A stretch of DNA of 16,038 bases from JBFXEO01 sp050180015 (GTDB taxonomy: Bacteria > Bacteroidota > Bacteroidia > Bacteroidales > Tenuifilaceae), in contig JBFXEO010000040.1 of the NCBI GenBank assembly GCA_050180015.1, positions 1 to 16,038 of the forward strand. Reading direction: 5' to 3'. Each line of letters begins with the position of its first letter. Within the stretch, counting starts at the first letter, position 1. Shown here in pieces: positions 1-8,666 of the stretch. The notes beneath the pieces were generated by a model, which made no database searches, was not told the DNA's origin, and saw nothing but the letters and a program-made list of their open reading frames with translations. A program made the translations under genes and the position numbers.

Positions 1-1
1 A

Positions 2-73
2 ACACAGGGTCTTTGGCGATATTTACTGCATCGGCAGGATGTTAGGTGGGAGAAGTCCAAGCGGGAAACATGA
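2..73 (+). CDS. Possible C-terminal tail of an upstream gene (partial)
   Basis: An open frame enters from the left edge and ends at TGA 71-73. Its 23 residues are basic and aromatic, including GLWRYLLHR and RWEKSKRE. Several family 2 glycosyltransferases end in a similar W-x-K-x-x-R tail, so a glycosyltransferase is a reasonable guess. The fragment is too short to prove, and another forward frame is also open to about position 90. The stop lies 83 bases before ribBA, and a promoter-like element sits between them, so this gene probably does not drive ribBA alone. Confidence 0.3.
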   Translation, partial: TQGLWRYLLHRQDVRWEKSKRET

Positions 74-105
74 CGGATGTAAGGGTAAATGATATTCCAA
101 TAAGC

Positions 106-113
106 TATTTTTG
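106..113 (+). promoter_or_regulatory. Bacteroidota-type -7 promoter element before ribBA
   Basis: TATTTTTG matches the TAnnTTTG -7 consensus of the primary sigma factor in Bacteroidota. No good TTTG -33 element is visible upstream. Transcription would start near 118, giving a leader of about 40 bases before the ATG at 157. I see no FMN riboswitch in this short leader. Confidence 0.5.
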
Positions 114-156
114 CACGAAAATATTTTGATAAAACCTACTAATAGTAGCATGAATA

Positions 157-1395
157 ATGAATATTAAAAGCGACCAACCCATAAAGCTTAATAGCATAGA
201 TGAAGCCCTAGAGGAACTTAAGAATGGACGGGTTATAATTGTAGTTGATGATGAGGATCGGGAGAACGAGGGCGATTTTGTTGCTGCTTCGGAGCTAATC
301 ACACCCGATATAGTAAATTTTATGGCCATGCATGGCCGCGGTTTGATTTGTGTTTCGCTTCCCGAAACCCGGTGTAAAGAGCTGGAGCTGGAGTTAATGG
401 TTGGCCATAATACGGCTTTACACAACACGGCGTTTACCGTTTCTGTTGATTTATTCGGACATGGCTGTACTACAGGAATTTCGGCCTCCGATAGGGCTAA
501 AACTGTAAGGGCGTTGGTGAACCCATCTACAAAACCGGAAGACTTAGCCCGTCCGGGCCATATATTTCCGCTACAGGCCAAAGAAAAAGGCGTGCTACGC
601 CGGCCCGGCCATACCGAGGCTGCTGTAGATTTAACCCGGCTGGCAGGTCTTACCCCCAGTGGTGTTTTGGTTGAAATTATGAACGAGGATGGTACAATGG
701 CACGGCTACCCCAGCTATTGGCTATTGCCGAGAAATTCAACCTAAAAATAATTTCCATTAAGGACCTGATTTCGCATCTTCTAAAATCGGAAAGCATTGT
801 TGAAAAGGGCGTTATGGTAAAATTGCCCACCGAATTTGGAGAGTTTCACCTTATACCTTTCCGTCAAAAATCCAATGGATTGGAGCACGTTGCCCTGCTA
901 AAGGGAACATGGGAAAGGGACGAAGCCGTGCTGGTAAGGGTACATTCCTCATGCCTTACCGGTGATATTTTTGGTTCATTCCGCTGCGACTGCGGCCCTC
1001 AACTTCACGAGGCTATGCACCTAATTAATAAGGCCGGGAAAGGGGTTTTGGTTTACCTGAACCAGGAAGGGCGGGGCATTGGCCTGTTCAATAAAATTCA
1101 CGCTTACAAGTTACAGGAAGAGGGGCTGGATACCGTAGAAGCTAATATTGAGCTGGGCTTCCAGCCCGACGAACGCGACTATGGAGTGGGGGCGAGCATC
1201 CTCCGCGAGGTTGGCGTAAATAAAATGAAGTTGATTACCAATAACCCCAAAAAGATGATAGGACTTGAAGGGTATGGGCTTGAGGTTGTAGAGAATTTGC
1301 CGTTGGTCATTCAGCCCAATCCATTCAACGAGTTTTACCTAAAAACCAAGCATGAAAAAATGGGCCACATTAACCTTTTCAAACCCAGAGGATAA
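157..1395 (+). CDS. ribBA: Bifunctional 3,4-dihydroxy-2-butanone-4-phosphate synthase / GTP cyclohydrolase II
   Basis: This cytosolic enzyme makes both precursors of riboflavin: RibB turns ribulose 5-phosphate into dihydroxybutanone phosphate, and RibA opens GTP to a pyrimidine. The RibB half (about residues 1-205) shows DDEDRENEGDF at 31-41, then HGRGLICVSL, TTGISASDRA and RRPGHTEAAVDL, all family signatures. The RibA half (about 206-412) has the zinc cysteines C266, C277 and C279 with the family's 11 and 2 spacing, then NQEGRGIGL, DERDYGVGA and TNNPKK. Many RibA proteins have Arg where this one has Asn before QEGRG; as I recall, Asn is common in Bacteroidota. Length 412 is normal for a fused RibBA. 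An ATG at 150 is out of frame, so 157 is the start. Both halves look complete. Confidence 0.97.
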   Translation: MNIKSDQPIKLNSIDEALEELKNGRVIIVVDDEDRENEGDFVAASELITPDIVNFMAMHGRGLICVSLPETRCKELELELMVGHNTALHNTAFTVSVDLFGHGCTTGISASDRAKTVRALVNPSTKPEDLARPGHIFPLQAKEKGVLRRPGHTEAAVDLTRLAGLTPSGVLVEIMNEDGTMARLPQLLAIAEKFNLKIISIKDLISHLLKSESIVEKGVMVKLPTEFGEFHLIPFRQKSNGLEHVALLKGTWERDEAVLVRVHSSCLTGDIFGSFRCDCGPQLHEAMHLINKAGKGVLVYLNQEGRGIGLFNKIHAYKLQEEGLDTVEANIELGFQPDERDYGVGASILREVGVNKMKLITNNPKKMIGLEGYGLEVVENLPLVIQPNPFNEFYLKTKHEKMGHINLFKPRG

Positions 1396-1410
1396 GGGGC
1401 ATGTTAGCAT

Positions 1411-1428
1411 AGCCTTTCGTTTAAGGCT
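1411..1428. repeat. Small hairpin between ribBA and fmt
   Basis: AGCCTT (1411-1416) and AAGGCT (1423-1428) form a perfect 6-bp stem with a six-base loop, 15 bases after the ribBA stop. No T tract follows, so it is not a standard intrinsic terminator. It may stabilise the mRNA 3' end or be chance. Confidence 0.3.
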
Positions 1429-1483
1429 GATCATTTAGGCGGTTTGAAACATTGAAGCCCAGAATCTTACTGCTAATACAAAA

Positions 1484-2479
1484 ATGGTAAAACAACAATA
1501 CACAGATATGGCTTCGCCTCGAATAGTTTACATGGGTACACCCGAATTTGCTGTTGAGCCGCTGGCAGCAATTGTAGATGCCGGTTACAACGTGGTTGCA
1601 GTTGTTACTGTTCCCGATAAACCTGTTGGGCGTGGTCAAAAACTTCAGGCATCACCGGTAAAACAGTTTGCCGAAAAACATGGCTTACCGTTACTGCAAC
1701 CCGACAAATTAAGGGATGAGGGATTTATTAATCTGTTGAAACAGCTTAACCCAGATATTGGTGCTGTGGTTGCTTTCCGGATGCTACCGGAATCGGTATG
1801 GTGTATTCCTAGGCTGGGTACGTTTAACCTTCATGCTTCGCTATTGCCGCAGTATAGGGGTGCTGCACCTATAAACTGGGCCATTATAAATGGTGAGCGA
1901 AAAACAGGATTAACCACATTTTTTCTTGATAGGGAAATGGATACCGGCATTATTATAAGCCGGCAGGAAGTTGATATTGCCGAGGACGAAACGGCCGGCG
2001 AACTCCATAATAGGTTAATGCACCTTGGTGCTAACATGGTTGTTAATACTGTACAACTGTTGGCAGAAGGGAATTTTACCCCTATTTCTCAGGATAGACT
2101 TGCAGCTGGACAGAAGTTAAATCCGGCACCAAAAATCTTCCGGGAAACGTGCCGAATTAATTGGAATTTGGAGGTTGATCGGGTTTATAATCTCATCCGT
2201 GGGTTAAGCCCATATCCGGCTGCCTGGAGCGAGATGCTTGTAAATGCCGATGGGAATGAGGTTACCGTTCCGGTTAAAGTTTTTAGGGCCGAAAGGGTAG
2301 TACAGAACCATAAAAATTCGTTTGGCGCAATTGTTACCGATGGGAAAAGATACCTTCAGGTAGCATCAGGAAAGGGTTATATCGATATTAAAGTTATTCA
2401 ACAGTCGGGGAAAAAATCGATGCCAATCGATGAATTCTTAAGGGGTTGGCACAATGCAATACTTGTCAGGATGCTTTGA
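1484..2479 (+). CDS. fmt: Methionyl-tRNA formyltransferase
   Basis: Fmt formylates the methionine on initiator tRNA using 10-formyl-tetrahydrofolate, in the cytosol. The protein opens with RIVYMGTPEFAVEPL, the typical N-terminal strand and loop. The active-site run NLHASLLPQYRGAAP gives N115 and H117, and D153 lies in MDTG, matching the catalytic Asn-His-Asp set. The C-terminal OB-like domain follows, with LIRGLSPYPAAW near its start. At 331 residues it is slightly longer than average. Another in-frame ATG at 1508 would give MASPRIVYMG and is equally plausible; 1484 is kept because A-rich sequence precedes it. No deformylase gene (def) is adjacent. The gene stands 88 bases after ribBA, possibly read from the same transcript, and converges on the SNF2 gene. 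Confidence 0.96.
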   Translation: MVKQQYTDMASPRIVYMGTPEFAVEPLAAIVDAGYNVVAVVTVPDKPVGRGQKLQASPVKQFAEKHGLPLLQPDKLRDEGFINLLKQLNPDIGAVVAFRMLPESVWCIPRLGTFNLHASLLPQYRGAAPINWAIINGERKTGLTTFFLDREMDTGIIISRQEVDIAEDETAGELHNRLMHLGANMVVNTVQLLAEGNFTPISQDRLAAGQKLNPAPKIFRETCRINWNLEVDRVYNLIRGLSPYPAAWSEMLVNADGNEVTVPVKVFRAERVVQNHKNSFGAIVTDGKRYLQVASGKGYIDIKVIQQSGKKSMPIDEFLRGWHNAILVRML

Positions 2480-2597
2480 TTCTGATTACGGCAATATTGT
2501 CTGTCAAATTTGCGAATAACTTAACCCGTGCTGGACTGGACCTGTTGTTATCATAGTCGGTAGTTATACCTGCTCTTTAGTTTATTACCTGAATAAA

Positions 2598-5474
2598 TCA
2601 ATTTATAAGTTCCATGATTGTGTCTTTATCGGCCAGCTTGAGCGGGTTGCCAGCATCGATGAACAGCTGCGACAGCTGTTCTTTTTTAGCCTGTAGTTTG
2701 AGAATTTTTTCCTCAACGGTATTCAGCGTTATAAAACGGTACACGAAAACATTTTTGCGCTGGCCTATCCGGTGAGCGCGTGATGTGGCCTGCATTTCAG
2801 AGGCCGGGTTCCACCACGGGTCAAGAATAAAAACGTAGTCGGCAGCCGTTAAGTTTAAACCAATCCCTCCGGCTTTAAGCGAGATTAAAAATACCTTTTT
2901 CTCCGGGTTACTTTGAAATTCCTCCACAATTTGGTTACGGTTGTTGGTTTCCCCGGTTAGTTTATGGTAACCCATGTTTTGTCCCTGAATGTATTTTTCA
3001 ACCTGCTCCAGGTGTTTAACAAAGGATGAGAAAATTAGAATTTTATGGTTTTCGGAGATGACGCTCTCAACGCTCCGGGTAACATCCTCAAATTTACCGG
3101 ACTCCATTTCCCTGTACTCATCGAGTAAGGCCGGATGGTTGGCAATTTGCCGTAAGCGTGTTAATCCGGTGAGGATTGATATGGACGATTTTTCTATTCC
3201 CACCTGTTCAATGCTGCTGATGATAGAGTTCCGGATCATCGATTTTTCCTTCTCGTAAATTTGCTGCTGATCCTCAGCCATATCGCAGTATATTATTTGT
3301 TCGGTTAGCATTGGCAAATCCTTGGCAACCTGTTCCTTGGTCCTGCGGAGTATAAACGGATTTATCAGGTGTTTAAGCTGCTTTTCCTTCTGATCATCGC
3401 CATTTTTTTCGATGGGAACAATGTATTCGTTTCGGAACGATTTTAGGCTGCCCAGCATCCCCCGGTTCAGAAAATTCAGCTGTGACCAAAGGTCGCTAAG
3501 TGAATTTTCAATGGGTGTACCGCTAAGTGCCAAAAAATGGCTCGCCTTGAGCAGTAGAACGGAACGGTAGATTTTTGAGAATGGATTTTTTATGGTTTGA
3601 CTTTCGTCCAGTATTACATAGTTGAAATTTAAGTCTTTGAAAAAATCAATGTCGTTTCGAACAATGCCGTAGGTTGTAATTACAATGTTAGACTTTAACA
3701 GTTTGGTTGCAGATTTGGTTCTTTGGGATCCTACATGTAGCGTAATGGTCAGGCTGGGAGTAAAACGCTGTGCCTCCCGTTGCCAGTTGTGCACCAGCGA
3801 TGTGGGTACTACAATCAACGATGTGCTGGGCTGCTGTTCGCCTTGTTCCTTTGCGTACTGGAGTATTGCCAGGGTTTGAAGAGTTTTGCCCAACCCCATG
3901 TCATCGGCTAGGCAGCCATTCATTCCATTGTCCCGTAACAGGTTTAGCCAGTGGTAGCCCTGAATTTGGTAGTCGCGTAGCGTGGCGGCTAAATTTTGGG
4001 GAAGCTGTATGCTTTCAACGTGGAACTGATTGAATTTTGCACCCAGTTCCTGAGCCGACGGGGCATGAATTTGGCTATCGACCAGTAGGTTGAATAACGA
4101 CTTTGGCAATTTCAGCCTTTTATCTGATTCTTTGCCCATTAAGAACATTGGCTTGTACTTGGTGAACCAGATTTCAGGTAGTACAAAAATTTGACCGTTG
4201 GGCAATACGTATTCCCTAATATCTTTAACTATATTTTTTTTCAGGTAAATGAAAGGAACTTCAAATTCACCCAGTTTAATACGGCCGTAAAGGTCGAACC
4301 AGTCCTCCTCCGATTTTGCTGAAATATCAAAATGGAATCTATTCAGGTAAAAATGTCTGTTTGCATACGCCTGTTTTATGGTAAATCCAGACTTTTCCAG
4401 GGATTCGCTGTTGAGGTTTAGCCATTCAACCAGCGCGTAAAGGGTATCGGTTTTTACATCAATATTTGCCGGAATCAGCTCAGCGTCGTTTATTTTTTTT
4501 AGGTTGAATTTTTCCGTTAGGGTATTGGTAACCAATCTTTCCCAGCCCTCGTTCCTGGTAAATTTGGTGAAAGTGTATCGGTTATTTTCTGTACTCAGGT
4601 AAACCTCGGAGATTTTAGCTGCATTGGCAGGGTAGGTTTTGTCTCCGTACTGAAAGCTGAGCGTTAGGCAGGTCTCGCCATTTAACCTTTCTTCCAGCGA
4701 AAGAATGGGCTTACCCTCCGTTTTTTCTTCTATGATGCTGAACCCAGTGGCCTCTACAAGTTGATTTTTGATGGTATTTAGCACAAAAGTCTCCATATAC
4801 CGATGTTCCGTAGATTTAGGAATTATAATATGACTTTTGCCAATGAATGGCAAAATTTTTTTCCCGTCTATACCCCTAAACCTGTAAAGCTTATTCTGAA
4901 TTCGTACAATGCAGGGCTCATTGGTAATTACCTCGCTGTTACCAGTATCAATTTTGACATTCTTTTCTTTGCTTACTGCCGATATGGAATACTTGAATTC
5001 ATCTGGACTCAGTTCGAACCTGAAAAGGGGCTGAACAACTTCAGGCTCAACCTCAAGTTTTTTTTCGATGTAAAGCGTATTTACCTTTCTCTCCCTTACG
5101 AATACAGGGGTATTGTTCCTTGCCGCAATGTCAATGCACTTTGCAATGCGTCTATCGATGTAGCCCCTCACGTACCGGGTTAACTGTTCATCCTTGGCCA
5201 GCACGGCCAAAAAATCAACTACCGATTTGGCATTCTTTGCAAAATGTTTCTGTAATGCTTTTTCTGTAATCTCGTTTAGCTGTTTAACAATCTCCCTCTG
5301 GTATTCTGAGAGCTTCTCGGATTCCTTCTCCAGGTTTTCGGCTAAAATATTCTCCTTAATACGGAATATACCCTTGTTTTCCGATTCATCGGTAAAATGG
5401 GCACCAAGTACAAGCCCAAATTGCCTGTGCGGTTGTACTGTTAAAACGAATGTAGCTTGGGTGTTGAAAACCAT
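2598..5474 (-). CDS. SNF2-family DEAD/DEAH helicase-like ATPase
   Basis: This is a double-stranded nucleic-acid translocase of superfamily 2. The ATPase half begins near residue 500 with LRDYQIQGYHWL (motif Q/I region). Walker A is DDMGLGKT at 524-531 and Walker B is DESQ at 623-626, where Ser replaces the more usual Ala. LSGTPIENSLSDLW is motif III. The second RecA-like domain carries ILIFSSF, KAGGIGLNLTAADYV (motif V) and SRAHRIGQR (motif VI, H901-Q905). All motifs are intact, so the enzyme is probably active. The first 490 or so residues match no domain I recognise, and no zinc-binding cysteine cluster is visible. Bacterial relatives include RapA-like RNA-polymerase recycling factors, but the target here is unknown. 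It is the only minus-strand gene. A one-mismatch -7 element (TATTATTG, 5491-5498 on the minus strand) lies upstream. Confidence 0.93.
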   Translation of the reverse strand: MVFNTQATFVLTVQPHRQFGLVLGAHFTDESENKGIFRIKENILAENLEKESEKLSEYQREIVKQLNEITEKALQKHFAKNAKSVVDFLAVLAKDEQLTRYVRGYIDRRIAKCIDIAARNNTPVFVRERKVNTLYIEKKLEVEPEVVQPLFRFELSPDEFKYSISAVSKEKNVKIDTGNSEVITNEPCIVRIQNKLYRFRGIDGKKILPFIGKSHIIIPKSTEHRYMETFVLNTIKNQLVEATGFSIIEEKTEGKPILSLEERLNGETCLTLSFQYGDKTYPANAAKISEVYLSTENNRYTFTKFTRNEGWERLVTNTLTEKFNLKKINDAELIPANIDVKTDTLYALVEWLNLNSESLEKSGFTIKQAYANRHFYLNRFHFDISAKSEEDWFDLYGRIKLGEFEVPFIYLKKNIVKDIREYVLPNGQIFVLPEIWFTKYKPMFLMGKESDKRLKLPKSLFNLLVDSQIHAPSAQELGAKFNQFHVESIQLPQNLAATLRDYQIQGYHWLNLLRDNGMNGCLADDMGLGKTLQTLAILQYAKEQGEQQPSTSLIVVPTSLVHNWQREAQRFTPSLTITLHVGSQRTKSATKLLKSNIVITTYGIVRNDIDFFKDLNFNYVILDESQTIKNPFSKIYRSVLLLKASHFLALSGTPIENSLSDLWSQLNFLNRGMLGSLKSFRNEYIVPIEKNGDDQKEKQLKHLINPFILRRTKEQVAKDLPMLTEQIIYCDMAEDQQQIYEKEKSMIRNSIISSIEQVGIEKSSISILTGLTRLRQIANHPALLDEYREMESGKFEDVTRSVESVISENHKILIFSSFVKHLEQVEKYIQGQNMGYHKLTGETNNRNQIVEEFQSNPEKKVFLISLKAGGIGLNLTAADYVFILDPWWNPASEMQATSRAHRIGQRKNVFVYRFITLNTVEEKILKLQAKKEQLSQLFIDAGNPLKLADKDTIMELIN

Positions 5475-5539
5475 CCCTGGAATTTTGTCACAATAATAGT
5501 AATTTGGGCAGTGAGTTCAATGTTAATTTAATTCCAAAT

Positions 5540-5594
5540 TTTAACCGATATGCAAATAGCAGGCTAGCAGTGCTGTACCATTATTGCGGTTAAA
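5540..5594. repeat. Inverted repeat in the SNF2/LysM divergent region
   Basis: TTTAACCG (5540-5547) and CGGTTAAA (5587-5594) are perfect 8-bp inverted arms, 39 bases apart. With one extra base allowed, the arms extend by three A/T pairs. The repeat fills the middle of the 196-base gap between the divergent SNF2 and LysM genes, upstream of the LysM promoter. It could be a pair of operator half-sites or chance in A/T-rich sequence. Confidence 0.3.
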
Positions 5595-5614
5595 TTTGCT
5601 AGGGTTATATTGCC

Positions 5615-5642
5615 TTTGATATAATACTATTGAGTATTTTTG
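5615..5642 (+). promoter_or_regulatory. Promoter of the LysM-protein gene
   Basis: TTTG at 5615-5618 and TATTTTTG at 5635-5642 fit the Bacteroidota -33 and -7 elements, with a slightly short spacer of 16. The start site would fall near 5648. That excludes the upstream TTG at 5647 as the start codon and supports the ATG at 5671. Confidence 0.55.
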
Positions 5643-5670
5643 TATATTGATATTTTTTAATTTTCAAACA

Positions 5671-7536
5671 ATGAGGCAGTTACTTATTCTTGTGGCATTT
5701 ATAGTATCGTTTGCTGCGGCTATGGCCCAGGAAAATGTTGCTACACCTACCGTCGAGTGTTCCCGTGATAAGGTAAGAATAGATGGAAAAGCATACTATA
5801 TCCATATTGTTAAAAGCGGTGAAACTCTGTACGCAATAAGTAAGGCTTACGGCATTTCCCAGTCAGAAATTGCCACCAACAACCCCGATATTTATGGGGG
5901 GATTAAGGTTGGCCAGGCACTTAAAATACCTGTAAAATCTGTGGAACAGGACGGTAACGAAAAGTACATATACCATATTGTAAGGAAGAAGGAAACACTT
6001 TTTGGCCTGTCGCGGCAGTATGGCGTTAGCATAAACGAAATAGTTAAGCTAAACCCGGAAGTTAAGGAAGGCTTACAGCAAAGCCAGGTGGTATTAATTC
6101 CAAAGTTTAAGGATATTCCTCAAAACGACCAACCGGCCGTTGACTCTTTAAGCTTTGTAGTACACGAGGTTCAACCCAAGGAAGGATTGTTTGCCATTTC
6201 CCGTAGGTACGGTGTTGATGTTGGCGAAATAGAATTCTACAATAAGGATCAGTTGGCCGATGGTGTTAAGCTGGGGACATCGCTTCGGATTCCCATTAAA
6301 ACCAAGGCCGATACCGCTAAAATTATTGATGCCGCTATAAAGGAACCCGAGTATTCATGCAATACTGACTACACGTACAGTGGCAATCCGTTCAACATCG
6401 CTCTTTTTCTCCCTTTTACCCAGTCAGAATCCGGCGAACAGGACAATGAAATTGAAGTAACAGATGATCAGCAGCCGGAATCCAAACCGGCGAACTCCGG
6501 CCAGCAAAAGAAAAAGTTCTCGCCCGTAACGCAGGCATCGCTGCAGTTTTACGAGGGTTTCTTAATTGCCATGGACTCCATGAAACGATCGGGCGTTTCA
6601 ATTAACCTATCGGTATTCGATACCAAAAAAAAGAAAACGGAGGTTGAAAATTTGCTGCGAAGGGGGTTACCGGAAACAGACCTTATTGTGGGATCATTTT
6701 TTATTGATGAGATTCAGCCAATAGCAAACTATGCTGTGGAAAATGGCGTTGCCATGGTTTCGCCACTGTACAGCGGGCCAACGGTACTCCCCGAAAATTC
6801 GAATATCATTTCCGTTAACCAGTCCTTTAGAACTCAGCTGGATATTTTCCTGAACCACTTTGAGTTTTCCGATACTTGCAGGTACCTGGTAGTTTACGAC
6901 AAGGGAAACCTCTACTCATCAACAATTAAGCACTTCGATTCGCTTTTGGTGAAAAAAAATGTTGATACCAGCCGGGTGAAAAGGTTCATCCACCAAACTG
7001 CAACCGGCAAATCGGCCGATGTACAGGACTCCCTGTTGGCACTTCTCGCGGCGGATATGTATAATGTGGTAATCATTCCCTCGGAGGACGAACCCTTCGT
7101 TTCCGAGTTTCTTGGGCATCTTTACGGGGTCAAATCGTTCTACAATTTAAAAACTATGGTATATGGCCCGGCCCGCTGGCAAAAAATGAAAAATATCCCC
7201 AGCGATTATCTTTATAAGCTAAACCTACATGTTTTTACCCCATTTTATGTTGATTATACGCGAACCCCCGTAAAACATTTTGTGGCGGACTATAGAGATT
7301 TTTATAGGGCCGAGCCAAGCCAGTACTCATTCCTTGGCTACGATGTTGGACTTTATTTTATCTCTGCGCTAAGAACTTATGGGGCGAACTTTACACGATG
7401 CCTACAGCATTGCAATACGGGATTGCTCCAATCCCAATTCTCATTCAAAAAATATAACCCTGAATCATCGTTCCAAAACATGCAGCAATTTACCGTTGGT
7501 TATACCATGGATTATGATGTTGTACGGGTAAGGTAA
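5671..7536 (+). CDS. Secreted protein with three LysM domains and a periplasmic-binding-like domain
   Basis: The 621-residue product starts with a signal peptide (MRQLLILVAF..., likely cut after AMA, residue 19). It has no lipobox, so it is probably soluble in the periplasm. Three LysM repeats follow at about residues 43-87, 99-145 and 162-208; the first two open with the usual HIV..(G/K)ETL and the third is more diverged. LysM binds the sugar chain of peptidoglycan. After a polar linker rich in D, E, Q and K (about 255-287), residues from 241 on, beginning FNIALFLPF, resemble a type I periplasmic-binding fold as in branched-chain amino-acid receptors and LpoA-like regulators. I see no catalytic residues. 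A wall-bound sensor or an activator of cell-wall synthesis is a reasonable inference; transport is less likely because no permease genes are nearby. The ATG at 5671 is preferred over an in-frame TTG at 5647. Confidence 0.85.
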   Translation: MRQLLILVAFIVSFAAAMAQENVATPTVECSRDKVRIDGKAYYIHIVKSGETLYAISKAYGISQSEIATNNPDIYGGIKVGQALKIPVKSVEQDGNEKYIYHIVRKKETLFGLSRQYGVSINEIVKLNPEVKEGLQQSQVVLIPKFKDIPQNDQPAVDSLSFVVHEVQPKEGLFAISRRYGVDVGEIEFYNKDQLADGVKLGTSLRIPIKTKADTAKIIDAAIKEPEYSCNTDYTYSGNPFNIALFLPFTQSESGEQDNEIEVTDDQQPESKPANSGQQKKKFSPVTQASLQFYEGFLIAMDSMKRSGVSINLSVFDTKKKKTEVENLLRRGLPETDLIVGSFFIDEIQPIANYAVENGVAMVSPLYSGPTVLPENSNIISVNQSFRTQLDIFLNHFEFSDTCRYLVVYDKGNLYSSTIKHFDSLLVKKNVDTSRVKRFIHQTATGKSADVQDSLLALLAADMYNVVIIPSEDEPFVSEFLGHLYGVKSFYNLKTMVYGPARWQKMKNIPSDYLYKLNLHVFTPFYVDYTRTPVKHFVADYRDFYRAEPSQYSFLGYDVGLYFISALRTYGANFTRCLQHCNTGLLQSQFSFKKYNPESSFQNMQQFTVGYTMDYDVVRVR

Positions 7537-7640
7537 TTCTGGACGGACTATTTATATTTTTCAGCCTATTTAAACGGTTGTCCATTTAGAGCGGTCTTTT
7601 TGCTTTTTCTGCTTTTTGAATTTTTATCGATTAGGAAAAT

Positions 7641-8528
7641 ATGCTTAGCAATTCAAGATTGGCCGAAACGGAGGGCTGGTTATCAATTGGCGTAAACACC
7701 TTGCTGTTTATTCTGAAATATTGGGCGGGGGTAGTTACCGGTTCATTGGCATTGGTAGCAGATGCCTGGCATACTCTTTCTGATTCCATCAGTTCGGTAT
7801 TTGTCATTTTTGGGGTAAAACTATCGGGCAAGCCTGCCGATAAAAAGCATCCCTTTGGACACGGTAGAACTGAGCTAATTACATCCATATTAATTGGCGC
7901 AATGTTGGCCTTTGTGGCATTCTACTTTTTTCAGGAGGGTGTTGCCAGGTTACGTTTGCACGAGATGGTTAAGTACGGGCCAATTGCTATTATTGCAACC
8001 GTAACATCTATAGCAATGAAAGAAGGCTTGGCGCAATACGCATTTATTATTGGCCGTAAATCGCGTTCACAGTCAGTTTTTGCCGATGGTTGGCACCATA
8101 GGAGCGATGCCCTTTCGTCTGTTGTTGTGCTGGCTGGAATTTTCTTCGGGAAATATTTTTGGTGGATAGATGGTATCCTGGGAATTATTGTGGCAATTCT
8201 AATTTTTTACGCGGCCTACAAGGTAATTATGGATGCTGCGGGTGTAATTCTGGGTGAAGAACCATCCGAGGAAGTCATCGGTGAGGTGACAAAAATTGTT
8301 GGAGAAATTGCAAGAATTGAGCTGGATCCACATCATTTTCATCTGCATAACTATGTTCAACATCAGGAACTCACCTTTCATGTTAGGTTCCCCCGCGGAA
8401 TGCAAATTGATGAAGCGCATCAGATTGTATCCGAGATAGAGTATGAAATTCACCGTAAGCTCAACATTGACGCCACAATACATATTGAGCCCCCCAAATC
8501 AGCAGAAGTCCACAATCACGAGGATTAA
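7641..8528 (+). CDS. Cation diffusion facilitator (CDF) metal exporter
   Basis: This inner-membrane proton-coupled antiporter exports divalent metals such as zinc, iron or manganese. The two metal-site helices are clear: D41-A-W-H44-x-x-x-D48 in the second membrane segment and H152-H-R-S-D156 in the fifth (D149 also nearby). HPFGHGR, the loop signature of the family, follows the second segment. About six membrane segments occupy residues 12-205. The C-terminal cytosolic dimerisation domain is histidine-rich (HHFHLHNYVQH), and the tail ends HNHED. Length 295 is normal. The site-A motif has both Asp and His, as in zinc-type exporters, but the substrate cannot be fixed from sequence. TTAGGAAA just before the ATG is a weak ribosome site. 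The 104-base gap before it holds a T-rich tract and no clear terminator. Confidence 0.95.
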   Translation: MLSNSRLAETEGWLSIGVNTLLFILKYWAGVVTGSLALVADAWHTLSDSISSVFVIFGVKLSGKPADKKHPFGHGRTELITSILIGAMLAFVAFYFFQEGVARLRLHEMVKYGPIAIIATVTSIAMKEGLAQYAFIIGRKSRSQSVFADGWHHRSDALSSVVVLAGIFFGKYFWWIDGILGIIVAILIFYAAYKVIMDAAGVILGEEPSEEVIGEVTKIVGEIARIELDPHHFHLHNYVQHQELTFHVRFPRGMQIDEAHQIVSEIEYEIHRKLNIDATIHIEPPKSAEVHNHED

Positions 8529-8587
8529 TACTGATATTTGGTAGTTAAACCCCGGTAAAGGTTCATTCTATACCTACCGATTTTTCC

Positions 8588-8611
8588 CAAGGTAAATATA
8601 CACATACCTTG
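8588..8611. promoter_or_regulatory. Inverted repeat upstream of the pckA promoter
   Basis: CAAGGTA (8588-8594) and TACCTTG (8605-8611) form a perfect 7-bp inverted repeat with a 10-base centre. No T tract follows on the plus strand. It lies about 76 bases upstream of the pckA -7 element and 60 bases after the CDF stop. The geometry fits a dimeric regulator site; it could instead be a hairpin at the 3' end of the CDF transcript. Confidence 0.4.
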
Positions 8612-8666
8612 CTAAGTAGCATATTCCCGCCCAAATTTTCTGATGTTAAACATATCGCTTCAGTCG

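Noticed and set aside
105..830. 241-residue open frame on the minus strand across the start of ribBA
   Set aside because: It overlaps the clear RibB domain in antisense, has a Ser-rich composition with no recognisable motif, and is explained by codon bias of the real gene.
2480..2597. Bidirectional terminator between convergent fmt and SNF2
   Set aside because: Only a 4-bp stem (GGTA/TACC near 2560) is visible, with no T tract on either strand.
2598..5474. SNF2 gene as part of a phage-defence system
   Set aside because: No methyltransferase, nuclease, phospholipase or other defence partner is adjacent; neighbours are core genes and base composition looks the same.
5620..5625. TATAAT, an E. 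coli -10 consensus, before the LysM gene
   Set aside because: The primary sigma factor of Bacteroidota uses TAnnTTTG, and a full match lies ten bases further downstream at 5635-5642.
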